The position numbers and the translations under genes were made by a program. DNA of 27,321 nucleotides, from positions 1 through 27,321 of IMG/VR virus record IMGVR_UViG_3300022074_000301; one strand, written 5' to 3'. Each line of letters begins with the position of its first letter. Within the stretch, counting starts at the first letter, position 1. Shown in pieces: positions 18,454 to 27,321 of the stretch. A model generated the notes under the pieces. That model saw only the letters and a list, made by a program, of their open reading frames with translations. It was not told the DNA's origin and ran no database searches. Source of the DNA: a virus.

Positions 18454-21400
18454 ATGTCGTCTTTGATTACCTGTATACCGGCTTCCATAAGTTCAACCTC
18501 TTCCAAAGTCATATCCCTTATAGCTGTATTTATATCCATTATACGTCTAGCTTTTCTGAAGATAGTACCCTTCACTCTGTCTAGTTTTTTCTTTCTATAG
18601 TTTAAACCTTGCTCCGTATCAGGCTCATATGTAATAGTTTTTGTTATGGTAGCCTTAACACCTTTTAACATTTCGTCTGCTAGAAGCCTCTTAGTGGCTA
18701 TGTCCCCTCTCATAAACTTTTTATTCTTTAATAATAGCTCAGACTCTTGTTCTAACAATGGAGTCATAACCTTGTTTACAAAGTTGTCATGCTCAGGGAT
18801 ACCAGAGTACATGCTAACTTTCCAATCAGGTAGGTTGACCATACCAAACACCATGTTAGCAGCCGTTCTTGGTTGCTTTATCTTAAAGCCTGTCATGCTT
18901 CTTATAGGACTAGGATCAAATACCTCTCCCTCTCGTACACCAACACGTAACTCTTCTCCCATAAGTTTGCCACTCAGCATCTCCACTATGTTGTCTACAT
19001 AACGACTAGCATTAACGGTTAGCTTCCCTAAACCGTCTGCCTGTCGTCTATCTATAGCTGTGTCAGTGCCTGAAGCCATACCTATAAGCCTATTTACAGG
19101 GTCGAATGGTCGTGTTGCTCCTGCTAATACGTTACCAACAGTTGCTCCCATACCACCCATAAGAGCTTTAACGGCATCTCCATCTCCCTCAGTTATCATG
19201 CCTTGCACCATAGCGACTATCTTAGTTAGATCACTGCCAAACTGAAGGTCTGTGGCAGCTTGACCAATAGCTAACTGTTGCAAAAGATCTATCGTTAAAT
19301 CTTTAGTATCGCCACCTGCTGTTGATACATTCATGTACCTTCCGGCAACCATAGCTAAAGAGAAAGGGAACATGTTAGTTACATCAATAACATCACCACT
19401 TCCTGTTTCCATTTCGTTCCAAGCATATCCTTTCTTCTCTTGTTGTGCCTGATAGTCTGAGGCTAATTTTAATGCCATACCTCCAACAAAGCCTCTGGAC
19501 GCAGCTTCAACAGCCTCTACTTTTTTACCTGCACACACCGCTGCCATAAAAGGCATAGCACCTGTTATAGGATTCCAGTGATACGCTGTAGAAAATACGT
19601 TGTTTACAAACCTACCAAAAGGAAGTATGAACCCAAACCCAGGAATATTTGAAACCGTTTCAACTCCCTTTGCTATTGTCGATCCAAGATTTCCAGGTGA
19701 ACGAAAGAAAGCCTCACCAAAGTTAGCACTCTGAGTTTTTCTAGTATAGTCAAATGCAAACACTGACTTCATGGTGTCGTCAAGAGCAGCATCCATGATG
19801 TCGTTATCAACGGCTGTTAAATCTCCCTTTGATAAAACGTCTGAAAAAGATGTTGCCTTTTGTAGGCGCAACTGTTTGTCGATACTAGCCATAAACATTT
19901 GACTCTTGGTTACACTATCCTGTAGCTTAACAGCAGACACCTTGTTAGCAAAGTCAACCACGCCTTCTGTAATATTAAACGCTAAGTTTGCTTTATCTAT
20001 ATTAAATCTATCTGCCGTTCTCTCAATACCTCCGGCAAATGTTTCAAATATTCTTCGTTTCGCTTTTGGGTCAGCCTCAAGAACTTCAAGGTAAGTATCA
20101 AACGTGGTGTATGGATCAAAGAAGTTTTTTAGTTTTATAGACTGTAGTTCAAACAAAGCTTTAGCCTGAGCAAGGTTCTTTGTGCCACCCTCTGTTAAAG
20201 GTCCTCCCTTTATAAGACCTATCATCCCATATGTGCCTGTTTGAAATAACTCAGCCACACTATTCGCAGCGTAGTAGCCACCAAAACCTAACACGTTTGC
20301 AGCTGTTGTCTGTGGGGCAGATACTAGCAATCGTTTCCATGTGTTCTGTATATAGCTAGGGTTTATCACACTACCCTGTGGTGTTTCTTGCATAAGCTCA
20401 ACAGCTTCTTCTATTAATGCATCTGTTTCATTTAGTTTAAACTTTACATTACCAGACGCAAGAGCTTTAGAACTATTGATTGCAGATCCTTGAACTGCAG
20501 CTAAACTCTGGGCTGCATTTTGTATACTTCTGGAAACAACACTAGAGAGGTTTCTAGCTAGTATATCGGCTGTCTCCCCCAAGTGTATACCAGTGTCGTG
20601 ATAAACAATCCTGCCTAGTTGTGACGCACCACCCTCAGACATTTGTTGAAGAACATATGCTATCTTGCCTCCCTCACTCATGCCAGAGGGCAAGCTGATC
20701 TCTAGCTCGTCCAATGTATCTAGTATATACGTACCATCTTTCTTAGAGCCTATGATAGTGCTTAGAGCATCATGGGATAAGAACTGTGTTTTATCTTTTA
20801 TAAGTTCAGCAGGAAGAGTTTTTGTGGCAGGTATAAACTTTTCTACTATCAGATTACCATCAGCGTCTTCTCTAAAGAACTTAGCTTTCTTGTTTGTTCC
20901 TCTGAACTGTTCTAAGAAGGACTCACCTTTTAAAAACTCTTCTCCCTTAGCAGCTTGTTGTCTAAAGAAAGCATACTTGCCACTCTTCTCAGTCATCTTC
21001 TGCACGTTCTTTAACACTGCCCCTGAAAGTTTTTCTTTTTGTTCTTTCTTTAAGCTGATGCCTAGTTGCGTTTTAAATCTAGCTCTTTTAGTTTTCTTGT
21101 ATATGCCAGATATATCTGTTTTTTCTTTTCTTCCTGGAATAGCTCTCATAGCCAAGCCTGTTCCTAAGCCAGAACCTGCGGCAGAAAACAATGTTTGGAA
21201 AGGGTCGTAAAACTCTCTAGACTGTGCGTCTATTTCTGTCGTCTGTAGCATTGCGTCTTGTCCTACAACCACACCGGCATCAGCCACTCCTGTTAACCCT
21301 GCAGCGTAGAAAGCTTTTTTGTTGGCTGCTTTCTTAACAACATCATTAAAAGCTTTTTGAGCAAACTCTTTGCCGTTCTCTCTAAAGCCTTGCATGTAGG

Positions 21401-21908
21401 CTTGTTGAGCAGCTTTTTTAACGCCTTGAACAGCGGCTTTTCCTGCGACTGCACCAACCACTTTACCTGCACCAAGACCAAAATAGGTGGAGGGTGATGT
21501 TGCTATTGACTGTATGTAGTCTCCAACACCACTAATAGCCCCTGACAGCCCATCGTTTACAAATACATTACCTAGTTTATCATATATGGAATAGGCTTCT
21601 CCTGCTCTACGCTTGGCAAACCCATCAGCTTTCTTCATATACAAAGCCTCACTTACAGTCACAGCTTCGTTAGTGTTAAAGAACCTCATGTGCTTTGTGA
21701 ACTTATCAATAACTTCTTCACCGTCCATGTTGGCAAACTGCTTACCCTTACGATCTATCATGTACGCTCGTATAGGCTCTAACAACTCTGGATCAGTTTC
21801 TAAGTCTGTTATGGTTAAAGCTTCACCATTGTTACCGGCTCTAGTTGTAAGATCTAGTTTAGCTCTAGGTGGTTGGTATGTAGTCTCAAACTCATCAAAC
21901 ATTCCCAT
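18444..21908 (-). CDS. Large putative internal virion / ejection protein, 1154 aa
   Basis: The longest gene of the window and last of the leftward late block, starting ATG at 21908 after GAGGT. The protein has a charged N-terminal part (to about residue 110), then alanine- and glycine-rich hydrophobic stretches at about 118-250 and again near 520-545 and 790-815 (IPGFGFILPFGRF), mixed with long helices. Size, composition and last place in a 183-552-1154 aa series recall T7 gp16, which enters the cell envelope during DNA ejection. Unlike T7, the transglycosylase is in a separate gene. Function is inferred from context. Confidence 0.65.
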   Translation of the reverse strand: MGMFDEFETTYQPPRAKLDLTTRAGNNGEALTITDLETDPELLEPIRAYMIDRKGKQFANMDGEEVIDKFTKHMRFFNTNEAVTVSEALYMKKADGFAKRRAGEAYSIYDKLGNVFVNDGLSGAISGVGDYIQSIATSPSTYFGLGAGKVVGAVAGKAAVQGVKKAAQQAYMQGFRENGKEFAQKAFNDVVKKAANKKAFYAAGLTGVADAGVVVGQDAMLQTTEIDAQSREFYDPFQTLFSAAGSGLGTGLAMRAIPGRKEKTDISGIYKKTKRARFKTQLGISLKKEQKEKLSGAVLKNVQKMTEKSGKYAFFRQQAAKGEEFLKGESFLEQFRGTNKKAKFFREDADGNLIVEKFIPATKTLPAELIKDKTQFLSHDALSTIIGSKKDGTYILDTLDELEISLPSGMSEGGKIAYVLQQMSEGGASQLGRIVYHDTGIHLGETADILARNLSSVVSRSIQNAAQSLAAVQGSAINSSKALASGNVKFKLNETDALIEEAVELMQETPQGSVINPSYIQNTWKRLLVSAPQTTAANVLGFGGYYAANSVAELFQTGTYGMIGLIKGGPLTEGGTKNLAQAKALFELQSIKLKNFFDPYTTFDTYLEVLEADPKAKRRIFETFAGGIERTADRFNIDKANLAFNITEGVVDFANKVSAVKLQDSVTKSQMFMASIDKQLRLQKATSFSDVLSKGDLTAVDNDIMDAALDDTMKSVFAFDYTRKTQSANFGEAFFRSPGNLGSTIAKGVETVSNIPGFGFILPFGRFVNNVFSTAYHWNPITGAMPFMAAVCAGKKVEAVEAASRGFVGGMALKLASDYQAQQEKKGYAWNEMETGSGDVIDVTNMFPFSLAMVAGRYMNVSTAGGDTKDLTIDLLQQLAIGQAATDLQFGSDLTKIVAMVQGMITEGDGDAVKALMGGMGATVGNVLAGATRPFDPVNRLIGMASGTDTAIDRRQADGLGKLTVNASRYVDNIVEMLSGKLMGEELRVGVREGEVFDPSPIRSMTGFKIKQPRTAANMVFGMVNLPDWKVSMYSGIPEHDNFVNKVMTPLLEQESELLLKNKKFMRGDIATKRLLADEMLKGVKATITKTITYEPDTEQGLNYRKKKLDRVKGTIFRKARRIMDINTAIRDMTLEEVELMEAGIQVIKDDIKN

Positions 21909-21911
21909 CTT

Positions 21912-23570
21912 TTACCTCGTGTCCATTACAAGTTCTTGTTCAGTAGGGAGTCTACCAAATTTATCTTTAAAGTCTTGTATTGCTTGATTAATTATTTCTT
22001 CTCCACCAACCTTTCCTCTGTTTTGTCTTATCAAAAGTCTTAGCTTTTCAAAAGCTTTTGGATCTATTGTAGGAGCTACGTTAAATATTTTATCTCCTTT
22101 TTTATACACAGGAACTACCTGATTGTTTTTGATTGTGACTCCGACAAACTCTCCTCCATCAAAGGTAGCATCATATTTTGCAGACTGATCCTTTTGTCTA
22201 AACTCCTTAGTTAAATCCACATCTTGAATTTTATATCCTTTACCTGCTTTGAGCATTTCTTGTGTAGTTTTATTATGAATCTTACCCATATGCTCTTCCA
22301 AAGGATCTACAGTTGTAGCTATCATAGGATCTTTAAAACCTTTCTTTTTTATGTAATCGTTTAAAAGATATGCTTGAGAAGCTTTTACTCTTAGTAATGT
22401 TTTAGGGGCTGCCTTACCTCTAAACTTATCAACATCCAAACTATAGAAATAAATAAACTCATTGTCTGAACTTATATCTTCCTCTTTTGTTAACTCAATA
22501 GGCTCACCAAACTCTGTCTCCAGTTTGTTTGTTGCCTCTACTGCACTACCAACAGTCTTTGTTATATTCTCTGCTTCTTGTTCTGGACTCTCCACTTCAA
22601 CTTTAGCGTCTACTAAAAAGGAAAGTTGCTTCTTTGCATAGTCTGGTATGCCGTTTGGAAAAAATACTTGTGCTACTTTATCTCTTGCCTTACCCTCAGC
22701 CCACTTAACAAACATGTCATAAAACTTTCCAGAGCCATTATCTAGTTGCCTCTGCACCTGACCTCTTTCGTTGTCAGTAAGTGTTAATGTACTTAGAAAA
22801 GCACTATGATTTGAGGCTTTCTTAAAAGACGTAGACTCAGTAAAGTATCTGCTTGCTGCAAGTCTAGCTGTCTGTTCATCAACTACTTTTGGTAGAGAAG
22901 TTATTGAAGGAGTAGCGACTTGGAATGTACCCTCACCAAATATGTTTCTGTAGTCATCATCTTCTGCCATTCTATTTAGTTCAGCCACACTTATATTACC
23001 AAGATACTTCTCTGTTTCAAGCTTTCTTTTCATTCTCTCTTTAGCGTTGATACCCATAGCTCCCATGAACAGATTACCCATGTTAGCCTCTGTACTATCT
23101 GGTTTTTGTACGCTGTCATGCTCTTGTGCCAGATTAAAGGTCTGCTTCCAGAAGTCCTCCATCTTTATGTCACCTGTTTTAAACTGTTCTGGTATATCCA
23201 TTAATGATTTTACTTCAGCAGGACCAAACTCTACGTTAGGGTTATCTAGTGTTTTTAGTTGTTGCTTTTGTATTACACCGTATAGGGACTGTAGGGCAGG
23301 TAATCCATCTTTAGCGTAAAACATGATAGCTCTATTAGCCTCGTCAGCGTTGAAGTCTGGTTGATCTGAGCCTAAAGCTTTTCGTATAGCTGAAGCATAG
23401 CCTTGAGCTGCCTTCATCTTCATCTTTCTCTCTTTGTATACCTTCATGCTACGCTTGGCTCGTTCTCTTTCTCTTTCACCAAACTCCTGTGCTTTCTTTT
23501 GTCTCTCCTGTATACCTCCAGTAAGAGAGTTTAGAAACGCTGTAGCAAACGCCTGACCATCAAAACCCAT
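21912..23570 (-). CDS. Putative internal virion protein, 552 aa
   Basis: Starts ATG 23570, coupled to the upstream gene by TAATG with AGGAG ahead. The N-terminus (MGFDGQAFATAFLNSLTGGI) leads into a very basic charged helix (QKKAQEFGERERERAKRSMK) likely to be a coiled coil; the rest is mixed, with many charged residues and no enzyme motif I can name. Position between the 183- and 1154-aa genes recalls T7 gp15. The next gene begins three bases after its stop. Structural role inferred. Confidence 0.6.
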   Translation of the reverse strand: MGFDGQAFATAFLNSLTGGIQERQKKAQEFGERERERAKRSMKVYKERKMKMKAAQGYASAIRKALGSDQPDFNADEANRAIMFYAKDGLPALQSLYGVIQKQQLKTLDNPNVEFGPAEVKSLMDIPEQFKTGDIKMEDFWKQTFNLAQEHDSVQKPDSTEANMGNLFMGAMGINAKERMKRKLETEKYLGNISVAELNRMAEDDDYRNIFGEGTFQVATPSITSLPKVVDEQTARLAASRYFTESTSFKKASNHSAFLSTLTLTDNERGQVQRQLDNGSGKFYDMFVKWAEGKARDKVAQVFFPNGIPDYAKKQLSFLVDAKVEVESPEQEAENITKTVGSAVEATNKLETEFGEPIELTKEEDISSDNEFIYFYSLDVDKFRGKAAPKTLLRVKASQAYLLNDYIKKKGFKDPMIATTVDPLEEHMGKIHNKTTQEMLKAGKGYKIQDVDLTKEFRQKDQSAKYDATFDGGEFVGVTIKNNQVVPVYKKGDKIFNVAPTIDPKAFEKLRLLIRQNRGKVGGEEIINQAIQDFKDKFGRLPTEQELVMDTR

Positions 23571-24121
23571 TACATACTCCTTGACATTAACCCACCACCT
23601 GCTTGAGGCTCTTGCTCAGGCATCTCTTGTGGTGCTTCTTGTGGTGGCTCTTGCTCTGTGGCTTCCATAGCTGATACCACAAACTCTGTGCCTTGATCTT
23701 TTTCGTCAACCTTTTCCAAAAATCTCTTAACAGAACTAGCCAACCTTTGTTTCTCCTTACCCTGCAATCTTTGCTCGTCTGTTACAGGCATCTCTCTAAA
23801 CTCTACATCATATGTTTTTGCTGTACTCTTTATCACTTCATGTAGAACAGGAGCTATGAGTAGTCCAACATCAATGCTGTGTAAGCCCTCCATCACACCG
23901 TTCATGTATATACCTCTTACCAAAGTGGACAAAGGGAAGTCGTTTTCTAGAGCCAACATTATGTCGTCAACCGTTTCATCGTTTGTTATCTTTGGCAGAT
24001 AAAACTTCAAAGCATCTTCTGGAGTGTCGTACTCTGGTGGACGCTCCCAAGCGTATTGCTTTGGCTCACCAGTTAGTGACTGACCAGGAATGGCTGTAGT
24101 AAAGTTTGGTTCTTGTATCAT
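23570..24121 (-). CDS. Putative virion protein, 183 aa, Pro/Glu/Gln-rich tail
   Basis: ATG 24121 directly follows the stop of the transglycosylase gene. The first 120 residues look like a helical fold (DETVDDIMLALENDFPLSTL, then MNGVMEGLHSIDVGLLIAPV). The C-terminal 35 residues are a low-complexity segment rich in Glu, Pro and Gln (EQEPPQEAPQEMPEQEPQ), then GGGLMSRSM. It stands where T7 has gp14, of similar length (196 aa). No sequence proof of this link. Confidence 0.6.
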   Translation of the reverse strand: MIQEPNFTTAIPGQSLTGEPKQYAWERPPEYDTPEDALKFYLPKITNDETVDDIMLALENDFPLSTLVRGIYMNGVMEGLHSIDVGLLIAPVLHEVIKSTAKTYDVEFREMPVTDEQRLQGKEKQRLASSVKRFLEKVDEKDQGTEFVVSAMEATEQEPPQEAPQEMPEQEPQAGGGLMSRSM

Positions 24122-26368
24122 CTATGATTTCTCCATCAATCCTTTTGGTTTTGGTTCAGGTAGTTTAACCTCATCCAAAGCTCCTCGTTTTAAAAACTTT
24201 TCATAGCTTCCTAAGTTTATTTCTACAAACTGCCCCTCACCGTCTGGAGAACCAAACCATTTACCTATTTTCCTTACAAGATTATAGTCTTCTCCTCTGT
24301 ATGCTGCACCACCTATTTCTTTTATCATGTTCATTAGTTGTGCTACTGAGGTTACTTTTTGTCCATCGTTAAAGTTAAAACGATCTGTTATTATTAAATC
24401 GCCATCTTCATTTATTTTAACATCTGCTTGACCAAAGGATGTTTTTAAATTAAATCTTTTATCAGACAAGGCAAGCTCCTCCGTTGAATCATAGCGAACA
24501 TCAGAATATTTATCACCTGTTTCTAGATCTCTTTGCGTTTTCCAATCATCATAACCTATTTTTGCCGTCATGCCAGTTTTTATACCTGCATTACCTTCTA
24601 AATTATTATCTCTCCTAAGCATATCAACAGCTATGTCAGCTAATATATTTTTATAGTCTTTGCTTAACATCTTTTCTGTAAACTTGTAATTGTCTTTTAT
24701 CTTTTCACTTGCAAGAACGTCTGTTGCGAACAATCTAACATTTGGTGGCACATAGTCTAAAACAGAATCCCATCCATTTTTAAGTATATCAGCTATGCCT
24801 TTTTCATCTAAGTTCTTATCTAGCACTAAACTACTGTCAATCTGATTATCCTTAGGAGTAGAAGCCTGTGCTTTACCAAATAAATTATCTAGGCTAGGAA
24901 GAGAAAATCCTGCAGTCACTACACCTTGTTTTTCATCTACCGTTCTTTCCTCAACACCTTCTTTTTTCTTAAAAGGATTTAAAAAACTTAGATCAACATT
25001 AGGTTTAAACTCCCCACCTAAACCAAGCATACCACTCTGAGTAGATCCTCCACTGCCCAAAGCCTGTAAAGTCTGATCTTTTACTTCACCTAAGTTACTG
25101 GACATGTTCTCTATAGCCACCTTTAGATTGTCTAGCTTTTCTCTTAGCTGTAGTTTTGTTTCCATAGAGCTTAGGTTCTTTTGTTCTATTTGATCTATTT
25201 CTTTTATGGTGCTTTGTATTTCATTCTTTGTTGTATCTGTAAGCTTTACTGATTCTAAATCTGCAGGATTTGCAAACATAGCATCTGCTCTACTTACGAG
25301 TAAGTTATCAAGACTGACACCTTTTACGTAATCTGTTGCAGACTTTAACAATTTGAAGTCAACACCGGCTACACCAGAAGCTTCGACTTCATTAGATAGA
25401 TTATCCATTTCTACAGCAAAAGAATCTTTTTCGTTTGGAGGTGTTCTATCTGCCCTCATTGTGTCAGCATCAAAGTCAAAAGGCTTTACATTCTTCATAT
25501 TACCTAAAACACTTTCAGCGTATTTCTTTGCTTGTGCTTTCTTTAAGCCTGTAGGACCACCGTTGTACTGTGCTAACATCCTGTAGTAATCTGTTGGTTC
25601 AGCACCGTATTTGTCTCTTTGTAATGCTAGATAGGCAACACCAGACTCAATAGACTTTCTTATGTCATACTCTTTAGACTTAGGATTCTGTTGTTCTCTT
25701 GTTATATCTAGCCCATACTCCTGATTAACATCTTTTAGTGCTAGTCCTCTAACCTGCATAAGACCTAATGCTGTTCCTGCATCTCCTGCTGCAGTGAAAG
25801 GATTTAGACCACTCTCTTTTATACCAACAGCCTTTACTAACTCAAAGGGCAGATTGTACTTTTCAGACATCTCATAGAGTATTCTATCCACGTTACTTTC
25901 TTTAGTGAGGATACCCGGTGGTTTTGTGTCAAAGTTTATTATATCTTCTTTTGTTTTTACAGCACGACTTAACTTTATGTTGCCCCCTGCATATATAAGA
26001 TCTTTAGTTTTAATAGCAGGGTTGTCTTGATTTAGCTTCAGTAATTCTGGAATAGTCATGTTAGCTTTTTGTGCTATCTGAGAGAGCGTATCACCAGATT
26101 GTATCTGATAGTCATACTCTTCTGCTGCGTATGCTCCATCATCATTATCGTAAGCTGTTGCCAGAGCATTTGCAACAACCTTTGATGTGCCTCCAACATT
26201 TTTGTTGTCAGCTAACTGCTCTACTTGAACTTCTGCAGTAGGTGCATTAGTTTGTTTTGCCCCTATGCCAAGAGACTCCTTGACATTCTTGTCCTCCTCT
26301 TTGTCCTTATCAAAGTAATCGGATAAGAAGTTTTCTGTTAGTTGTTTTAAAGAGTTTAAATAGTCCAT
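24122..26368 (-). CDS. Virion-associated lytic transglycosylase with LysM domain
   Basis: A 748-aa protein. A LysM peptidoglycan-binding domain lies at about 86-135 (YQIQSGDTLSQIAQ, IPELLKLNQDNP). A soluble lytic transglycosylase domain lies at about 160-290: catalytic Glu185 in VGIKESGLNPFT, GLMQV (202-206) and AQYNGGPTGL (266-275). The remaining 450 residues are helical and low in motifs, probably structural. Such virion proteins open a hole in the cell wall for DNA entry, as the N-terminus of T7 gp16 does. It stands with the other internal virion candidates and is not the lysis enzyme, which is at 6711. Confidence 0.88.
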   Translation of the reverse strand: MDYLNSLKQLTENFLSDYFDKDKEEDKNVKESLGIGAKQTNAPTAEVQVEQLADNKNVGGTSKVVANALATAYDNDDGAYAAEEYDYQIQSGDTLSQIAQKANMTIPELLKLNQDNPAIKTKDLIYAGGNIKLSRAVKTKEDIINFDTKPPGILTKESNVDRILYEMSEKYNLPFELVKAVGIKESGLNPFTAAGDAGTALGLMQVRGLALKDVNQEYGLDITREQQNPKSKEYDIRKSIESGVAYLALQRDKYGAEPTDYYRMLAQYNGGPTGLKKAQAKKYAESVLGNMKNVKPFDFDADTMRADRTPPNEKDSFAVEMDNLSNEVEASGVAGVDFKLLKSATDYVKGVSLDNLLVSRADAMFANPADLESVKLTDTTKNEIQSTIKEIDQIEQKNLSSMETKLQLREKLDNLKVAIENMSSNLGEVKDQTLQALGSGGSTQSGMLGLGGEFKPNVDLSFLNPFKKKEGVEERTVDEKQGVVTAGFSLPSLDNLFGKAQASTPKDNQIDSSLVLDKNLDEKGIADILKNGWDSVLDYVPPNVRLFATDVLASEKIKDNYKFTEKMLSKDYKNILADIAVDMLRRDNNLEGNAGIKTGMTAKIGYDDWKTQRDLETGDKYSDVRYDSTEELALSDKRFNLKTSFGQADVKINEDGDLIITDRFNFNDGQKVTSVAQLMNMIKEIGGAAYRGEDYNLVRKIGKWFGSPDGEGQFVEINLGSYEKFLKRGALDEVKLPEPKPKGLMEKS

Positions 26369-26376
26369 TCTATAAC

Positions 26377-27321
26377 CTAAATTTTAAATATACCGTTTAC
26401 AATAGCACCGGCAAAAGAACCCAATGCTGTAGAAAATGCTGAGTCTTTTACAGCGTCTGCGTTTAAATTCTCTTGCATCAGAGCAACTCTTCTGTTCTCT
26501 GCATTTTCAGCAGAAGTAAAAGCGTATGCCATTATATCTCGTTCTCTTTGCCAGATCTCGTCAAGACCTTTTTGTGTCAGTGCATTGGCTTGTAGTGCGT
26601 CTTGCCTATTAGCTTCGTTTTGGGCAGCGTTGTTTATTGTAGCCAACTGCTGTCTCCATTGTGCGTTAGCCTGTGCTATAACAAGCTGATTCTGAGCGTT
26701 AAACATATCTCTTTGGTTCTTTATAGAGGCTTGGAACTTCTCTAGTGCGTTCTCTTCTCCTGCATTGTACTGAGACATAGCGTTTTCTTGAGAAGCATTG
26801 AACTCAGAAACTTGTGTTTCTAGCTTTGCAAAGAACTGATCTGTTTGATTTTGACTAGAAGCGTTAAACTGTGAGGCCGCATTTTCAGCAGCTATATCTG
26901 TAAATAGTCCCTGCACAATAGACTGATTTTTAAACATATCATTCTGCTGATCTGCATCAAAGTTTCTCATGTCTGTTTGTAGAAAAGCATCAGCGTTTCT
27001 AATTGCAGCTTGTTGTCTATTGTTTAGGTTTGACATGTCAGCATCAGCAATAGCTGCAGCTTGTGCCATGATAACAGCTTGTTTGTTACCCAAGTTTGTT
27101 AGACTTGTTGTTTGAGCTAGTCTAGAGTTTTCTAGAGCTATCTGTACTTCAGCAGAAAAGTTTGTGTTAGCAATATCAGATATCTTAGCTGCGTTCTGTA
27201 CTCTAGCCTGAAACTCTTGGTCAAACTCCATGCCAAGGAACTGCGCTCTTTGTTGAGCTGCCAACATTGCACGTTGCTGTCTGTTGCTTAAATTTTGCTC
27301 TTCAAACCTAGCAACAGTCTG
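26377..27321 (-). CDS. 11-residue-repeat (hendecad) virion protein, partial at window edge
   Basis: The frame ends with TAG at 26377-26379 and stays open to the window edge, so its true start is probably outside. An internal ATG exists at 27267, but 18 more in-frame codons (RFEEQNLSNRQQRA) precede it. The protein is rich in Gln, Asn and Ala and is built of 11-residue repeats, e.g. FNASQENAMSQ, YNAGEENALEK, FQASIKNQRDM, FNAQNQLVIAQ (residues 156-199 from the internal Met). This is a hendecad pattern for a right-handed coiled coil. The C-terminus turns hydrophobic (FAGAIVNGIFKI). Likely a structural or ejection protein; exact role unknown. Confidence 0.75.
   Translation of the reverse strand, partial: QTVARFEEQNLSNRQQRAMLAAQQRAQFLGMEFDQEFQARVQNAAKISDIANTNFSAEVQIALENSRLAQTTSLTNLGNKQAVIMAQAAAIADADMSNLNNRQQAAIRNADAFLQTDMRNFDADQQNDMFKNQSIVQGLFTDIAAENAASQFNASSQNQTDQFFAKLETQVSEFNASQENAMSQYNAGEENALEKFQASIKNQRDMFNAQNQLVIAQANAQWRQQLATINNAAQNEANRQDALQANALTQKGLDEIWQRERDIMAYAFTSAENAENRRVALMQENLNADAVKDSAFSTALGSFAGAIVNGIFKI

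Noticed and set aside
20665-21210. A 181-codon plus-strand frame inside the 1154-aa minus-strand gene
   Set aside because: Composition (Ser, Leu, Pro, Phe) is that of an antisense shadow, there is no ribosome site, and it lies wholly within a long well-supported gene.
1-27321. CRISPR array, tRNA genes, insertion sequences
   Set aside because: No regularly spaced repeats, cloverleaf patterns, transposase or terminal inverted repeats were seen; the 11-mer copies are irregularly spaced and have no spacers of constant size.

Overview
The window looks like part of a lytic-type, short-tailed (podovirus) phage genome from the sea, close to the HMO-2011 type known from SAR116, SAR11 and other marine alphaproteobacteria. 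The base for this is a T7-like family A DNA polymerase carrying a DnaJ-like CxxCxGxG zinc-binding insert (hallmark of HMO-2011-like phages), next to a tyrosine recombinase, separate primase and DnaB-like helicase, RecB/Cas4-like nuclease, T7 endonuclease I homologue and a B12-dependent ribonucleotide reductase. The DNA is AT-rich and densely packed, with many ATGA and TAATG overlaps. No rRNA, tRNA, CRISPR array or insertion sequence was seen. The host assignment is inference.

Layout. (1) 1-5124, plus strand: an early-type accessory block behind a probable sigma70-like promoter. It holds mostly unknown proteins, among them a cysteine-cluster protein of a widespread phage family, a 5'(3')-deoxyribonucleotidase and a Dnmt3-like cytosine-C5 DNA methyltransferase. 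This block is unusual at the DNA level: it is rich in CCGG, its genes share a near-identical translation leader, and it holds most copies of a repeated 11-mer, AAAAAGCTGCA, that falls in several reading frames, both orientations and between genes. (2) 5117-7428, plus strand: more than a dozen very small overlapping genes (zinc-ribbon and membrane proteins), ending in a lysis-like group: SleB-type cell-wall hydrolase, candidate holin, small membrane protein. (3) 7415-18419, plus strand: integrase, primase, GIY-YIG-like nuclease, helicase, DNA polymerase, putative ssDNA-binding protein, exonuclease, Holliday-junction endonuclease, DUF3310 protein, class II ribonucleotide reductase and small tail genes. 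(4) 18426-18453: a strong intrinsic terminator at the meeting point of two convergent transcription units. (5) 18444-27321, minus strand: late virion genes, apparently the internal/ejection protein set: an 11-residue-repeat protein running off the window, a LysM plus lytic transglycosylase protein, and three proteins of 183, 552 and 1154 aa in T7 gp14-15-16-like order.

How it works together: the primase, helicase, polymerase and SSB candidate make a replisome. The exonuclease and endonuclease I recycle host DNA and resolve branches, and the reductase, nucleotidase and DUF3310 protein adjust the nucleotide pool. The methyltransferase may mark or protect phage DNA. Capsid, portal, terminase and tail-tube genes, and any phage RNA polymerase, are not in the window. 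The most unexplained parts are the repeat/CCGG/methyltransferase block at the left and the 11-residue repeat virion protein at the right edge.
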